A DNA stretch of 64,000 bases from Chloroflexota bacterium (GTDB lineage: Bacteria; Chloroflexota; UBA6077; FW602-bin22): the NCBI GenBank assembly GCA_004297775.1, contig SCUE01000024.1:1-64000 (forward strand), in the 5' to 3' direction. Position numbers and translations under genes: made by a program. This document shows positions 1 to 7,067 of this stretch, piece by piece; position 1 is the stretch's first letter, and the number at the start of each line of letters is the position of its first letter. A model generated the notes under the pieces. That model was not told where the DNA came from. It saw nothing but the letters and a program-made list of their open reading frames with translations, and searched no databases.

Positions 1-2
1 GC

Positions 3-53
3 TACGGTCGCGCCAATCTCGATCTGCTGCGCCGCCGCGTGCGCGCCGCCTGA
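3..53 (+). mobile_element. C-terminal end of a transposase (partial, enters from the left)
   Basis: The first reading frame carries the tail YGRANLDLLRRRVRAA followed by TGA. A YGRAxxDLLRxRV ending is typical of the C-terminus of ISL3-like transposases, so this is probably the 3' end of such a gene. Only 16 residues are visible, so the family is tentative and intactness cannot be judged. It stands about 220 bases before the TIR gene and marks the left edge as accessory DNA. Confidence 0.5.
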
Positions 54-272
54 CTCCACGCGTGCTCACCGCCACACAGAATGGCAACGAGCCAGCTTCC
101 CATAACATGCGGGAGAGCCAACTTTCAGACGAAATCGACAACGAGGCGTTGGTGGAGCTGTCGCCGCTATTTCGAGGCGATGTACGCCGAGGTGGGTCGT
201 CTGGCACCCTGCCTTCGCTTCCCTGACAGCCGGAGGTTGAACGCGGCGATGGTACTCGATACCATCGGCCAC

Positions 273-971
273 ATGGCTAGATGCACAGCGCCAGTACAGG
301 GCCATCGCACAGCGAGCGGTCGAGCGGCCTGCCCTGCATGCGGTGGCGGCTATGGCCGCTATGGCGGCTACGGGTCGTACTCCCCCTCGTACTCCTACCG
401 GTCCTACTCCCCGTCACCGAGCAGCCGGAGCAGCGTCGGCGCGTCCGCGAGCGGCGCACGTCCGCGCTGGTCGCGACCCGGTTCGTCCGTCTCGTACACG
501 CCTGCCGAGGTGCGAGCACTCACGCCGATCCGACGGAGCGTAGAGACTCGAGTGCCCCTGCCTGACCCCCGGGACGTCTTCCTTTGCCACGCGTGGGACG
601 ACCGGCAAGGCGCCGCCAAGGAGCTACACGATCTGCTCGTGTCGCGCGGTGTCTCCGTATGGTTCAGCGAAAGGGACGTCGCCCTCGGCACACCGTTGCT
701 TCGCGAAATCGACAAGGGTCTGGCGAAGTCGCGAGTAGGGATCGTGCTGGTGACCCCTGCGCTGCTGCGCCGTCTTCAAGGAGAAGGCATCGCCGACAAA
801 GAGCTTTCGGCACTCCTAGCGCGTGACCTGCTAGTTCCCATCGTGCACGGCACGACGTATGAAGCCCTCCGCGAAGTCAGCCCCTTGCTCGGCTCGCGAA
901 GCGGCCTGAGCACTGCAGAAGAGCAGATGGCAAACGTCGCGGCCAAGATTGCCGAGCTGATCACCGTCTAG
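273..971 (+). CDS. TIR-domain protein with N-terminal Cys-rich/Gly-Tyr-Ser region
   Basis: The 232-residue protein has a TIR domain at about residues 100-230. It opens with DVFLCHAWDD and has WFSERDVALG, where Glu133 occupies the place of the catalytic Glu of NAD-cleaving bacterial TIR domains. LAKSRVGIVLVTP follows. The N-terminus (MARCTAPVQGHR, then ACPACGG) looks like a small zinc-binding motif and leads into a low-complexity Gly/Tyr/Ser/Pro linker. I chose the ATG at 273 because MARCTAPV... is the typical beginning of such proteins as I recall them; the open frame upstream to 81 looks non-coding. Bacterial TIR proteins often act as NADases in phage defence. Here no recognisable sensor partner is adjacent, so a defence role is inference. 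The nearby transposase end supports acquisition by transfer. Confidence 0.8.
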   Translation: MARCTAPVQGHRTASGRAACPACGGGYGRYGGYGSYSPSYSYRSYSPSPSSRSSVGASASGARPRWSRPGSSVSYTPAEVRALTPIRRSVETRVPLPDPRDVFLCHAWDDRQGAAKELHDLLVSRGVSVWFSERDVALGTPLLREIDKGLAKSRVGIVLVTPALLRRLQGEGIADKELSALLARDLLVPIVHGTTYEALREVSPLLGSRSGLSTAEEQMANVAAKIAELITV

Positions 972-1094
972 TTCGAGGCGGGTCGCGTGGGCGTCGTTAG
1001 TTGCCAGGAGGTGGCCCGATGCTCTCGGTAACGGCGGGTGAAGCCCTCGTGCTGTCAAGGCTCATGAGGCGACGGCGTTCGGGATCCGTCCTTC

Positions 1095-1289
1095 GTGTCC
1101 CACCTCGGCCCCGGCATCTTTGCCGTGGATGTCTCGACACAGGAGCGGACCGCCGGCCGCAGGCGGCCTGACCTCCGCAGCCGCCTACGCGATCTTCGCT
1201 CCGACGGGCTAACCGATACGGAGATAGCTGCGCAGCTTGGCGTTTCTCGCCAGCGCGTGTATCAGATAAGTCGAGGCAGGCATCATTGA
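1095..1289 (+). CDS. small helix-turn-helix protein
   Basis: The 64-residue product starts with GTG. The segment LTDTEIAAQLGVSRQRVYQI (about residues 40-59) reads as a helix-turn-helix: Ala-Ala-x-Leu-Gly-Val-Ser-Arg is the classic turn and recognition helix of resolvase, sigma-4 and Xre-like DNA-binding domains. The N-terminal half is Arg-rich and unremarkable. It lies between the TIR gene and a lipoprotein gene, on the same strand as both. It may be a regulator of an integrated element or a leftover of a longer transposase or regulator. No partner or operator is obvious. Confidence 0.45.
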   Translation: MSHLGPGIFAVDVSTQERTAGRRRPDLRSRLRDLRSDGLTDTEIAAQLGVSRQRVYQISRGRHH

Positions 1290-1457
1290 TCGCCCCGCCT
1301 GGCGACCGCCGCGATCGTCGGACAGCCTGCAACATGCTGCAACCGCACCGTCCAGATTGGTGGGGCGGGTGTCAGCGCGGCGGAGAGCCTCTATAAAACC
1401 CGGGGCACTTCAAAGGCAGTAGACGTACCGATCGGTTTAGTGAAGACTTAAAGGGCG

Positions 1458-2162
1458 ATGATCAAACGCTGGGATCTTCCCTTTGCACTCTCCGTTCTCC
1501 TGACAACTTCGTGCCTGTCGGTGCCGACGCCGACACCGGCCTCGTCTCTGAGTCTGACGCCCCTTGCGTCAAGCACATCGATCCCGCCCCCGGTGATTCA
1601 AACGGCCGAATCGCGGCGCGCCATAGAGCAGGCAACAGCTCTAGCGAGGCTTCAAGGTCCGCTCTCATCGACCGACAGCGCCACAGCGTTCGCAATTCTG
1701 GGGCGTAGGTCAGCGAGTGCTGATGCAACTGGTGTCGCAATCGCTGCCGATATCCAGCGAGTCGAAGCCTTGTACGCCAGGCGGCAGACTGCCGCTTCCT
1801 CGACCGCACTGCCGCCAGCTGAAGCTACTGCCGCAGCCCGGCGGCACGCCGCGGCCCTCGATGCGCTCGCTAGCCTCACTGAAGCAATGTATCCGCTAGA
1901 CTATGCCATGAACGGCCGGTGTGTCGAGAGTTCGTGCGCTGTTCCACTGCTCAGGGAGTCCGCAAAGCGTGTCGATGCGCTCCGCATGCCGTCGAACGCT
2001 CAGCCCCAACACTCCGCGCTAAGAATCGAAGTCCATAAGGTTGCGGACCTCGTTGCCCTTCCCGCCTCAGTGACCAGTGTTACCGCCATACACGTCGATG
2101 AACAGTTCAAACGGGTGGCCCAAGCGCGTCAAGCGCTCATCCGAGTGCTGGAAGAGAACTAG
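1458..2162 (+). CDS. hypothetical lipoprotein
   Basis: The 234-residue protein begins with a charged MIKRW segment and a hydrophobic stretch ending in LLTTSC. Cys19 is a plausible lipidation site, although the lipobox is not ideal (Thr at -3). A Ser/Pro/Thr-rich linker follows to about residue 45, then an Ala-rich helical domain containing a Cys pair, RCVESSC, at about residues 154-160. I do not recognise a family. The composition suggests a surface-anchored helical protein. It is the last gene before a tRNA fragment and lies in the accessory left edge. Confidence 0.6.
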   Translation: MIKRWDLPFALSVLLTTSCLSVPTPTPASSLSLTPLASSTSIPPPVIQTAESRRAIEQATALARLQGPLSSTDSATAFAILGRRSASADATGVAIAADIQRVEALYARRQTAASSTALPPAEATAAARRHAAALDALASLTEAMYPLDYAMNGRCVESSCAVPLLRESAKRVDALRMPSNAQPQHSALRIEVHKVADLVALPASVTSVTAIHVDEQFKRVAQARQALIRVLEEN

Positions 2163-2235
2163 CGATCATCAGACAACAGTTCGAGCACGACTGCAAGGAC
2201 ACGGGCGGCCGATATCCTCACGAACCGCTTCTACC

Positions 2236-2290
2236 TGGGGGATCTACCGGGGATCGAACCCGCGACCGTGGCGCCGCGTTACGAGTAGAC
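2236..2290 (-). other. 3' half of a tRNA gene (tRNA-Thr-like remnant, possible att site)
   Basis: Read on the minus strand, CTCGTAA looks like an anticodon loop with CGT, and GCGGGTTCGATCCCCGG is a T arm with a TTCGATC loop, followed by a TAGATCCC acceptor 3' strand. No matching D arm, anticodon 5' strand or acceptor 5' strand precedes it, and the variable region is over-long. It is therefore not a working tRNA. Such 3' fragments are typical scars of integrases that target tRNA genes. No integrase gene is in the window. Confidence 0.45.
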
Positions 2291-2311
2291 ACGGCAGTCC
2301 CACGATCGATG

Positions 2312-2797
2312 TCAGGCTTGTCCCGAGGGGAATGAGATTCCTGAGCCGCGCCGTAGCTCGATCACGCGCCGAAACTGTTCGAGCGCCTGCGCCGAGCGAG
2401 CCCCGGCCAGCTTCTGTTCGGCCGAGGTCAGCAGTCGGTGTGATCCGGCCAGGGCGACATCGGCGCCGTCAACCGGAAACGGCGGTGCGCAGACGAAGAG
2501 GACCTCGGCTTCGTCTGCGCCTGGATTGCGGAAGTCCAGCGTCGTCGCCGGCGGGTTCGCGATCGCTTCCCCGGCGCCGAGCGTCCGCGTCAGCGGGACA
2601 CCTTTCGCGTTCGCCATGGTCACCTCGACGGTGCCGCGCACGACGAACGTCAGTTGCTCCAACGAATAGTGAAAGTGGACGGCATAGCGCGTGCCTGGCG
2701 CGAGGTATCCGATCGCCGCGCCCATGAAGGCATCACCCGGCGTTGGCAAGACGCGAACCGGCATGCCATCGGCGGCGACGAAGAGTTCAGATGACAC
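2312..2797 (-). CDS. cupin-domain protein
   Basis: The 161-residue protein has a single cupin fold. YAVHFHYSLEQLTFVVRG (about residues 38-55) gives the first motif with a metal-binding His-x-His and Glu, and the second motif region follows at LGAGEAIANPP. Cupins of this size are small metalloenzymes or ligand-binding regulators acting on sugars or small acids; the substrate cannot be read from sequence. It is transcribed away from the CRISPR-like repeats, which begin 13 bases upstream of its start codon. Its promoter therefore probably overlaps the repeat region. Confidence 0.7.
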   Translation of the reverse strand: MSSELFVAADGMPVRVLPTPGDAFMGAAIGYLAPGTRYAVHFHYSLEQLTFVVRGTVEVTMANAKGVPLTRTLGAGEAIANPPATTLDFRNPGADEAEVLFVCAPPFPVDGADVALAGSHRLLTSAEQKLAGARSAQALEQFRRVIELRRGSGISFPSGQA

Positions 2798-2809
2798 GGC
2801 GGCTCAAGT

Positions 2810-3078
2810 ATCGTTCCCACGCGCGCGCGACTCATGGGACTGATGACCGGCTGGCGCCGGACGAGCGCGATCGTTCCCACGCGCGCGCGACTCATGCGTC
2901 CTATTCCGCTACACGACCCGACACGTCTACATCGTTCCCACGCGCGCGCGACTCACGCAAATACCTCGGCAGCGCGAGCGCCCCCATGTCATCGTTCCCA
3001 CGCGCGCGCGACTCATGGCCGTCCTCGCTGCCGCCAGCATCACCGCCGCCGACATCGCGCCCGCGCTGGCGACTCATG
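2810..3078. CRISPR. short CRISPR-like array, five repeats, no cas genes nearby
   Basis: A 27-base repeat beginning ATCGTTCCCACGCGCGCG and ending GACTCATG occurs at 2810, 2870, 2931 (one base changed) and 2991. A degenerate copy is at 3054-3078. The spacers are 33, 34, 33 and 36 bases and unrelated to each other. The period of 60-63 bases matches type I-E-like arrays, and the decayed last repeat suggests that the right side is the trailer. The dyad symmetry is weak and no cas gene lies in the window, so this could also be another spaced repeat. The last repeat contains the stop codon of the flanking glycosyltransferase gene. Confidence 0.55.
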
Positions 3079-5941
3079 GCCACGGGAGAGCCGCGTAGGC
3101 TTCCGGCGGCACCAGCGTCGCGCTACCGCCGCGCGGATGCCAGAGCAGCGCGAGACAGCAACCGCCGACCTCCCGGCGCTCGACGACGATCTCGTGCGTG
3201 CCAGCCGTGAGCCGGACGCGGAAGTTCGGATCCTCGGCGCCGGCGCGCGAGAAGACGCGTTCTTCCGGGCGCGGCCAGACCTGCGTGCCGTCGATGACGA
3301 CCCGCGCCGGACTGTCGCTACGCAGCTCGAAGTCGGTGCGCTCGTCGCGCTCGATCGCGAGTTCGGCCTTCCATCGCTGGAGCACGCGAGTTCGGGGAAT
3401 CGCGCGCTCTCGCAAGGAGAAATCACCGATCACGACGTCGTAGTCGCGCCGCAAGAGTTCGCCGGTATCATCCCGAAGCCAGTCGACGGCGATGCGTGGC
3501 GCGCCGGGCCATCTCGATGCCCGTGGACCCGGAAACGCGCTTGCCCGTCCGTCCGCGGCGCCAGTCCAGGCGGCGCCCGGTTCGTCACCCGGTCGCGCCA
3601 GGCGCGACCGAATCGAGAATGGGAACGCGCCGGACGACACCCGCGCCTCGCGCGATCCAGCGTCGGAGAGCGCGATCTCGGTCCCACCGAGTCTCGCGAC
3701 GACCGAGCCGCCCACGGGGACCATCAGCGTGACGGTCGTATCCGCCGGACGTGCCGGGCGCGCCCAGCCTCGCCAGGTCGCCTCGATCGGGAATGCCATT
3801 GTCTGCCCAAGGTCGGCCGGGACAGTCAGATCTTCGACCACTCGTTGCTCGCGCCGACCCGTCGCATCGATGACCGTCAGATCGACGCCGGTCAGTCCTC
3901 CGAGGCGATCGGGCGGAACCTCGTAGACATACCAGAGCGGAGAGAACGGCACGCTCGGGTCGGGTGACCGTAGCTCCGACCGTCGTCCGCCTGGATAGAT
4001 GCCTTGAACGACGTCAATCCAAGTCTCGGCCGAGCGATGGAAGACGAATGACACACCGGTGCCGGTTTCGGGCACAGGCAGGCCATCGACCAGGCGCCGG
4101 ACTTTCTGGTGCGTGACGCGCCGCTGATCGTCGGTCGAGACCGACAGACCAAATTCGAGGTGCTCGTCACCACCAGTTACCAGCGCCAGATGGTGGCCAC
4201 GCGGCAGTGTGAACACGTAGCGTGCTAACTGACTCTGCCAGAACTCGTGGTCCAACTGGGCGAATGCGCCGAAATAGAGCCAGGTCTGAAATGCCATGGC
4301 CGCGGCCAGTCCGAGCGACGCGACGCCAAGCGCGACGCGTCCGAGTCGAACATCGCGCCGCTCGAACCATGCGATCGCGCGATCGGCCGCCAGACCGATC
4401 AGGAGCACGGCCGCCGGAAATGCCGGCTGCTGGCGGTGAACGGCCGGCGTTAGCGATGACAACGCCGAGAGAGCGATCGTCCCGGACCAGAACCAGATCG
4501 CGATCTGGCGGGTCCGCCAGTCGATCAAGCGAAACATCGCGATCGCCAAGCCGCCGTAGAGGAGCGACGAAAGGGTGAACTCGAACAGCCCGCGATTCCA
4601 GACGTAGTGGATCGTGCGCCCCGGTTGGACGCTGTAGGAGAGCAGCGCATCGCGCAGGTGCTCCCAGGCCGGCGCCAGCGCGATCACCTGCCAGGTTCGC
4701 GCAAACTCGGCGAGCGCCTGCATAAGCCAGACGATGTGGCCGGAGTCGTGCGCAAACGCGGCTGGTTGGACGTAGTAGGTGACGAGTAGCGGCCCGATTC
4801 CGACGAGCGCGCCGATCGTCATCACGCCGATGCCGGTGACGAGCCAACGCCCCCTCAATCGGGGATCGAGGAGCGCAATCAGCGGGCCGATTGGCGCGTA
4901 GGCGAGCGCCAGTCGCGCCGACGGGTAGAGGTAGACCGACGCGCCGAGGGCGAGCCCGGCCAACGCCATGCTGGAGACGCTCTTCCGCGCGAGGCCACGC
5001 ACGAGGAGGAGTGTCACGAGCGCCCAGACGAGCGTTCCCTCGATCGTCGGATCGCCGCGTCTCGAGAACGCCAGATCGGCCGTCATCGTCGCCAGGGCCG
5101 TCGCCGCGATCAGCGAGCCACGGAAGCCGATCAGGTAGCGTCCGACGGCGAACGTCAGGCCGACGTTGACGATGCCGATCAGAGCACTGGGGAGGCGCAT
5201 TGTCGTCAGGCTGGTTCCGGCGACGTCGAAGACCGCTCGACGAACGTAGGACGACACCATGAGGAGACTGCCGATGTCGCGCGGTCTCTGGACGAAGATC
5301 GGGAGCCCGACCTCGGCGCGCGTGCGGACGATTGCCATGTCGGGCGTGATGTACTCGTCGTGGTTGCCGTTCTGAAGCGTCTCGAGGCCCGCCAGCCTCA
5401 GCGCCGCGGCCAGGACCATAAGCACGATGACGAGCGCCCACTGCCAACGACGGGCGCGCGGAAGTCGCGCCGGCTCATACCAGCCGACGAACCACAACGC
5501 GATTCCGCCGAGCCAGATGGGCAGGAGGATCCACGCGCGGATGTCATAGGCGCCGATCGCGAGCCCGAGCAGCCAGAGAAGGATCGCGGCGGACCGCGCG
5601 AGCTTTCGTGTGCGCCGAGATTGTGTCAGCGCGATCGGCTCAGGCGACTCCGAATATGGGCGCCCTGGGCTTGCAAAGGTGAAACCGAAGGCCACGCACG
5701 CCGCGGCGTACAGCCCGCCCAGGACGAGCAACGTCGGTGAATCAGGCCAGGCGCGTCGAAACGCGAGGTCGGCCACGAAGGGCGTCAGGAGCGCCCCGAC
5801 CGGCAGCCAGCGCTGCCATCCGACCGTCCTCAGAAACACGCCAGGCCATGATCGTCGCTCGCGCCGCAATTGCGCAGATGGGTGGGATGCGTCGCGTGGG
5901 CAGGTGGCGGTGAGGCGGTGCCGCGGGAGCATCGCGCGCAA
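3074..5941 (-). CDS. GT39-like polytopic membrane glycosyltransferase with C-terminal soluble domain
   Basis: This is a 955-residue membrane protein with about 12-14 hydrophobic segments in the first 550 residues. The first extracytoplasmic loop has NHDEYITPDMAIVRTR, the acidic Asp-Glu motif that marks GT39/ArnT/PMT-type enzymes, which take sugars from polyprenyl-phosphate donors. The C-terminal 350 residues are soluble and end in a beta-rich region (VVIDGTQVWP, then LTAGTHEIVVERRE) resembling a PA14-type carbohydrate-binding fold. It probably transfers a sugar to protein or envelope polymer outside the membrane; donor and acceptor are unknown. Its stop codon lies inside the last CRISPR-like repeat. 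A second possible start is three codons downstream. Confidence 0.75.
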   Translation of the reverse strand: MRAMLPRHRLTATCPRDASHPSAQLRRERRSWPGVFLRTVGWQRWLPVGALLTPFVADLAFRRAWPDSPTLLVLGGLYAAACVAFGFTFASPGRPYSESPEPIALTQSRRTRKLARSAAILLWLLGLAIGAYDIRAWILLPIWLGGIALWFVGWYEPARLPRARRWQWALVIVLMVLAAALRLAGLETLQNGNHDEYITPDMAIVRTRAEVGLPIFVQRPRDIGSLLMVSSYVRRAVFDVAGTSLTTMRLPSALIGIVNVGLTFAVGRYLIGFRGSLIAATALATMTADLAFSRRGDPTIEGTLVWALVTLLLVRGLARKSVSSMALAGLALGASVYLYPSARLALAYAPIGPLIALLDPRLRGRWLVTGIGVMTIGALVGIGPLLVTYYVQPAAFAHDSGHIVWLMQALAEFARTWQVIALAPAWEHLRDALLSYSVQPGRTIHYVWNRGLFEFTLSSLLYGGLAIAMFRLIDWRTRQIAIWFWSGTIALSALSSLTPAVHRQQPAFPAAVLLIGLAADRAIAWFERRDVRLGRVALGVASLGLAAAMAFQTWLYFGAFAQLDHEFWQSQLARYVFTLPRGHHLALVTGGDEHLEFGLSVSTDDQRRVTHQKVRRLVDGLPVPETGTGVSFVFHRSAETWIDVVQGIYPGGRRSELRSPDPSVPFSPLWYVYEVPPDRLGGLTGVDLTVIDATGRREQRVVEDLTVPADLGQTMAFPIEATWRGWARPARPADTTVTLMVPVGGSVVARLGGTEIALSDAGSREARVSSGAFPFSIRSRLARPGDEPGAAWTGAADGRASAFPGPRASRWPGAPRIAVDWLRDDTGELLRRDYDVVIGDFSLRERAIPRTRVLQRWKAELAIERDERTDFELRSDSPARVVIDGTQVWPRPEERVFSRAGAEDPNFRVRLTAGTHEIVVERREVGGCCLALLWHPRGGSATLVPPEAYAALPWP

Positions 5942-6053
5942 TGGTCCTGCGCAGACGATCGGAGCCGCCCAGTGGCGGCGTCCCGTCCGGGAGACCTCAT
6001 AGGATCATCGCGCGGCCCGCCAAATGCGGCCCGCATGCCGGGAGGAGTTATCC

Positions 6054-6458
6054 ATGCTGATCGATGACAAGACGCGCGCGTTTCTCGAGGAACCGCGTTG
6101 CTGCGTGATGGCGACCATCAACCGCGACGGGACGCCGCAGCAGACGGTGATGTGGTATGCGCTCGATCCGATCGAGGAGGTCATCCATCTCAATTTCACG
6201 CGAGGCTGCTTGAAGGAGAGGAACCTGCGGCGGGACAGCCGCATGTCGATCACCGTCGAGGACGGTTTCCGCTACGTCACCTTGGCCGGTCGCGCCGAGA
6301 TCGTCGAAGATCGCGTCCAGCAGGAGCGTGACGTCAACGAGCTGATCGCGCCGCGCTACATCGGCCAGCGCCTTGGCTCGCGCCGATGGGAAGTCATCCA
6401 GGGCAGCGATCGCCTGGGCGTTCGATTGCGCGTAGAGAAGGTCCACGCCCGCGTTTGA
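6054..6458 (+). CDS. PPOX-class pyridoxamine 5'-phosphate oxidase-like flavin/F420-binding protein
   Basis: The 134-residue protein is a single split-barrel domain. PRCCVMATINRDGTPQQTVM near the N-terminus is the characteristic first strand pair of PPOX-class proteins, where small residues contact a flavin or F420. FTRGCLKERNLRRDSRMSI follows, the usual site of cofactor phosphate contacts. I prefer the ATG at 6054, which follows GGAGGAG at the right distance. Family members are flavin- or F420-dependent oxidoreductases or haem-binding proteins; the substrate is unknown. It stands alone on its strand, divergent from the glycosyltransferase gene. Confidence 0.8.
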   Translation: MLIDDKTRAFLEEPRCCVMATINRDGTPQQTVMWYALDPIEEVIHLNFTRGCLKERNLRRDSRMSITVEDGFRYVTLAGRAEIVEDRVQQERDVNELIAPRYIGQRLGSRRWEVIQGSDRLGVRLRVEKVHARV

Positions 6459-6460
6459 CG

Positions 6461-6730
6461 TCGCGGCGCTGGAAGGTGTTGATCCGCTCCATGAACGAAG
6501 GGTCCGGCATTCATCCAATGCATATGCACGGATTCCCGATGTTGGTGGTGGCGAAGGACGGGTACCCACAGCCGATGCCTTAGCTGTGCGACACCCTGAA
6601 TATCGCACCGAGCGAACGCTGTAACGTCATCGTGGAGCCGGATGAACCGGGTATCTGGGCATTCCACTGCCACATCCTGTCGCACGCCGAGACGCCGCAA
6701 GGGATGTTTGGCAGTGATGCGCCCCGCGAG
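6461..6730 (+). pseudogene. C-terminal fragment of a multicopper oxidase with an in-frame stop
   Basis: The reading frame encodes the last cupredoxin domain of a multicopper oxidase. IHPMHMHGFPM carries trinuclear and type 1 copper ligands, and AFHCHILSHAETPQGMFG is the terminal HCHxxxH motif. A TAG at 6581-6583 interrupts the frame between GYPQP and LCDTLNIAP, exactly where homologues read through, and everything before the last domain is missing. The fragment begins directly after the PPOX stop. It is therefore a doubly broken relic, unless the stop is a sequencing error in an already truncated gene. Confidence 0.7.
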
Positions 6731-6849
6731 GCGCCGTCTGATTTTCGGCCCGGCGCCAGCAAGGTGGACGAGGAATCAGGGTTTATTACGGATGGCAAGT
6801 GGCTTTCGACTCAGTACGGTGCGCTGCAACTCGGACCGGGGAGGGACCG

Positions 6850-7047
6850 ATGGTTGCCGCACTGCCTCCGCGGGTTTCGCGCCGTCGCGTGCTGGTTGCC
6901 GTGTGCGGATTCGGCGGCTTCGCGCTCGCGTCGGCGTGCGTCAGAATCTCTGGCCCGACCACCGCCCGGACTGGATCGCATCTTCCGCCGCTCACCGCGC
7001 CGGAGTCGAGGGCCGGTGCCGCCCCGCAATCCACCGCGAAGCCCTGA
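6850..7047 (+). CDS. short Tat-type lipoprotein, possibly a truncated N-terminus
   Basis: The 65-residue product starts at an ATG behind GGGAGG. It has SRRRVLVAVCGFGGFALASA followed by Cys, a twin-arginine signal with a lipobox. Only about 35 mostly Pro/Ser/Thr residues follow before the stop. This could be a true small lipoprotein, or the leftover front of a larger Tat-exported protein such as the multicopper oxidase whose tail lies just upstream. The order (tail before head) would then need a rearrangement. Confidence 0.45.
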   Translation: MVAALPPRVSRRRVLVAVCGFGGFALASACVRISGPTTARTGSHLPPLTAPESRAGAAPQSTAKP

Positions 7048-7067
7048 GCGTCCGCGGCGCGGCGCCA

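Noticed and set aside
81-272. N-terminal extension of the TIR protein
   Set aside because: The sequence has no domain or signal, and the protein makes sense from the ATG at 273 (MARCTAPV). Upstream is probably non-coding.
2236-2290. Complete tRNA gene
   Set aside because: Only the 3' half can be folded; no D arm or acceptor 5' strand lies upstream.
2834-3967. Long plus-strand open frame over the CRISPR-like array and glycosyltransferase
   Set aside because: It is Arg-rich, spans the repeats, and lies opposite a clear membrane protein. It is a high-GC shadow frame.
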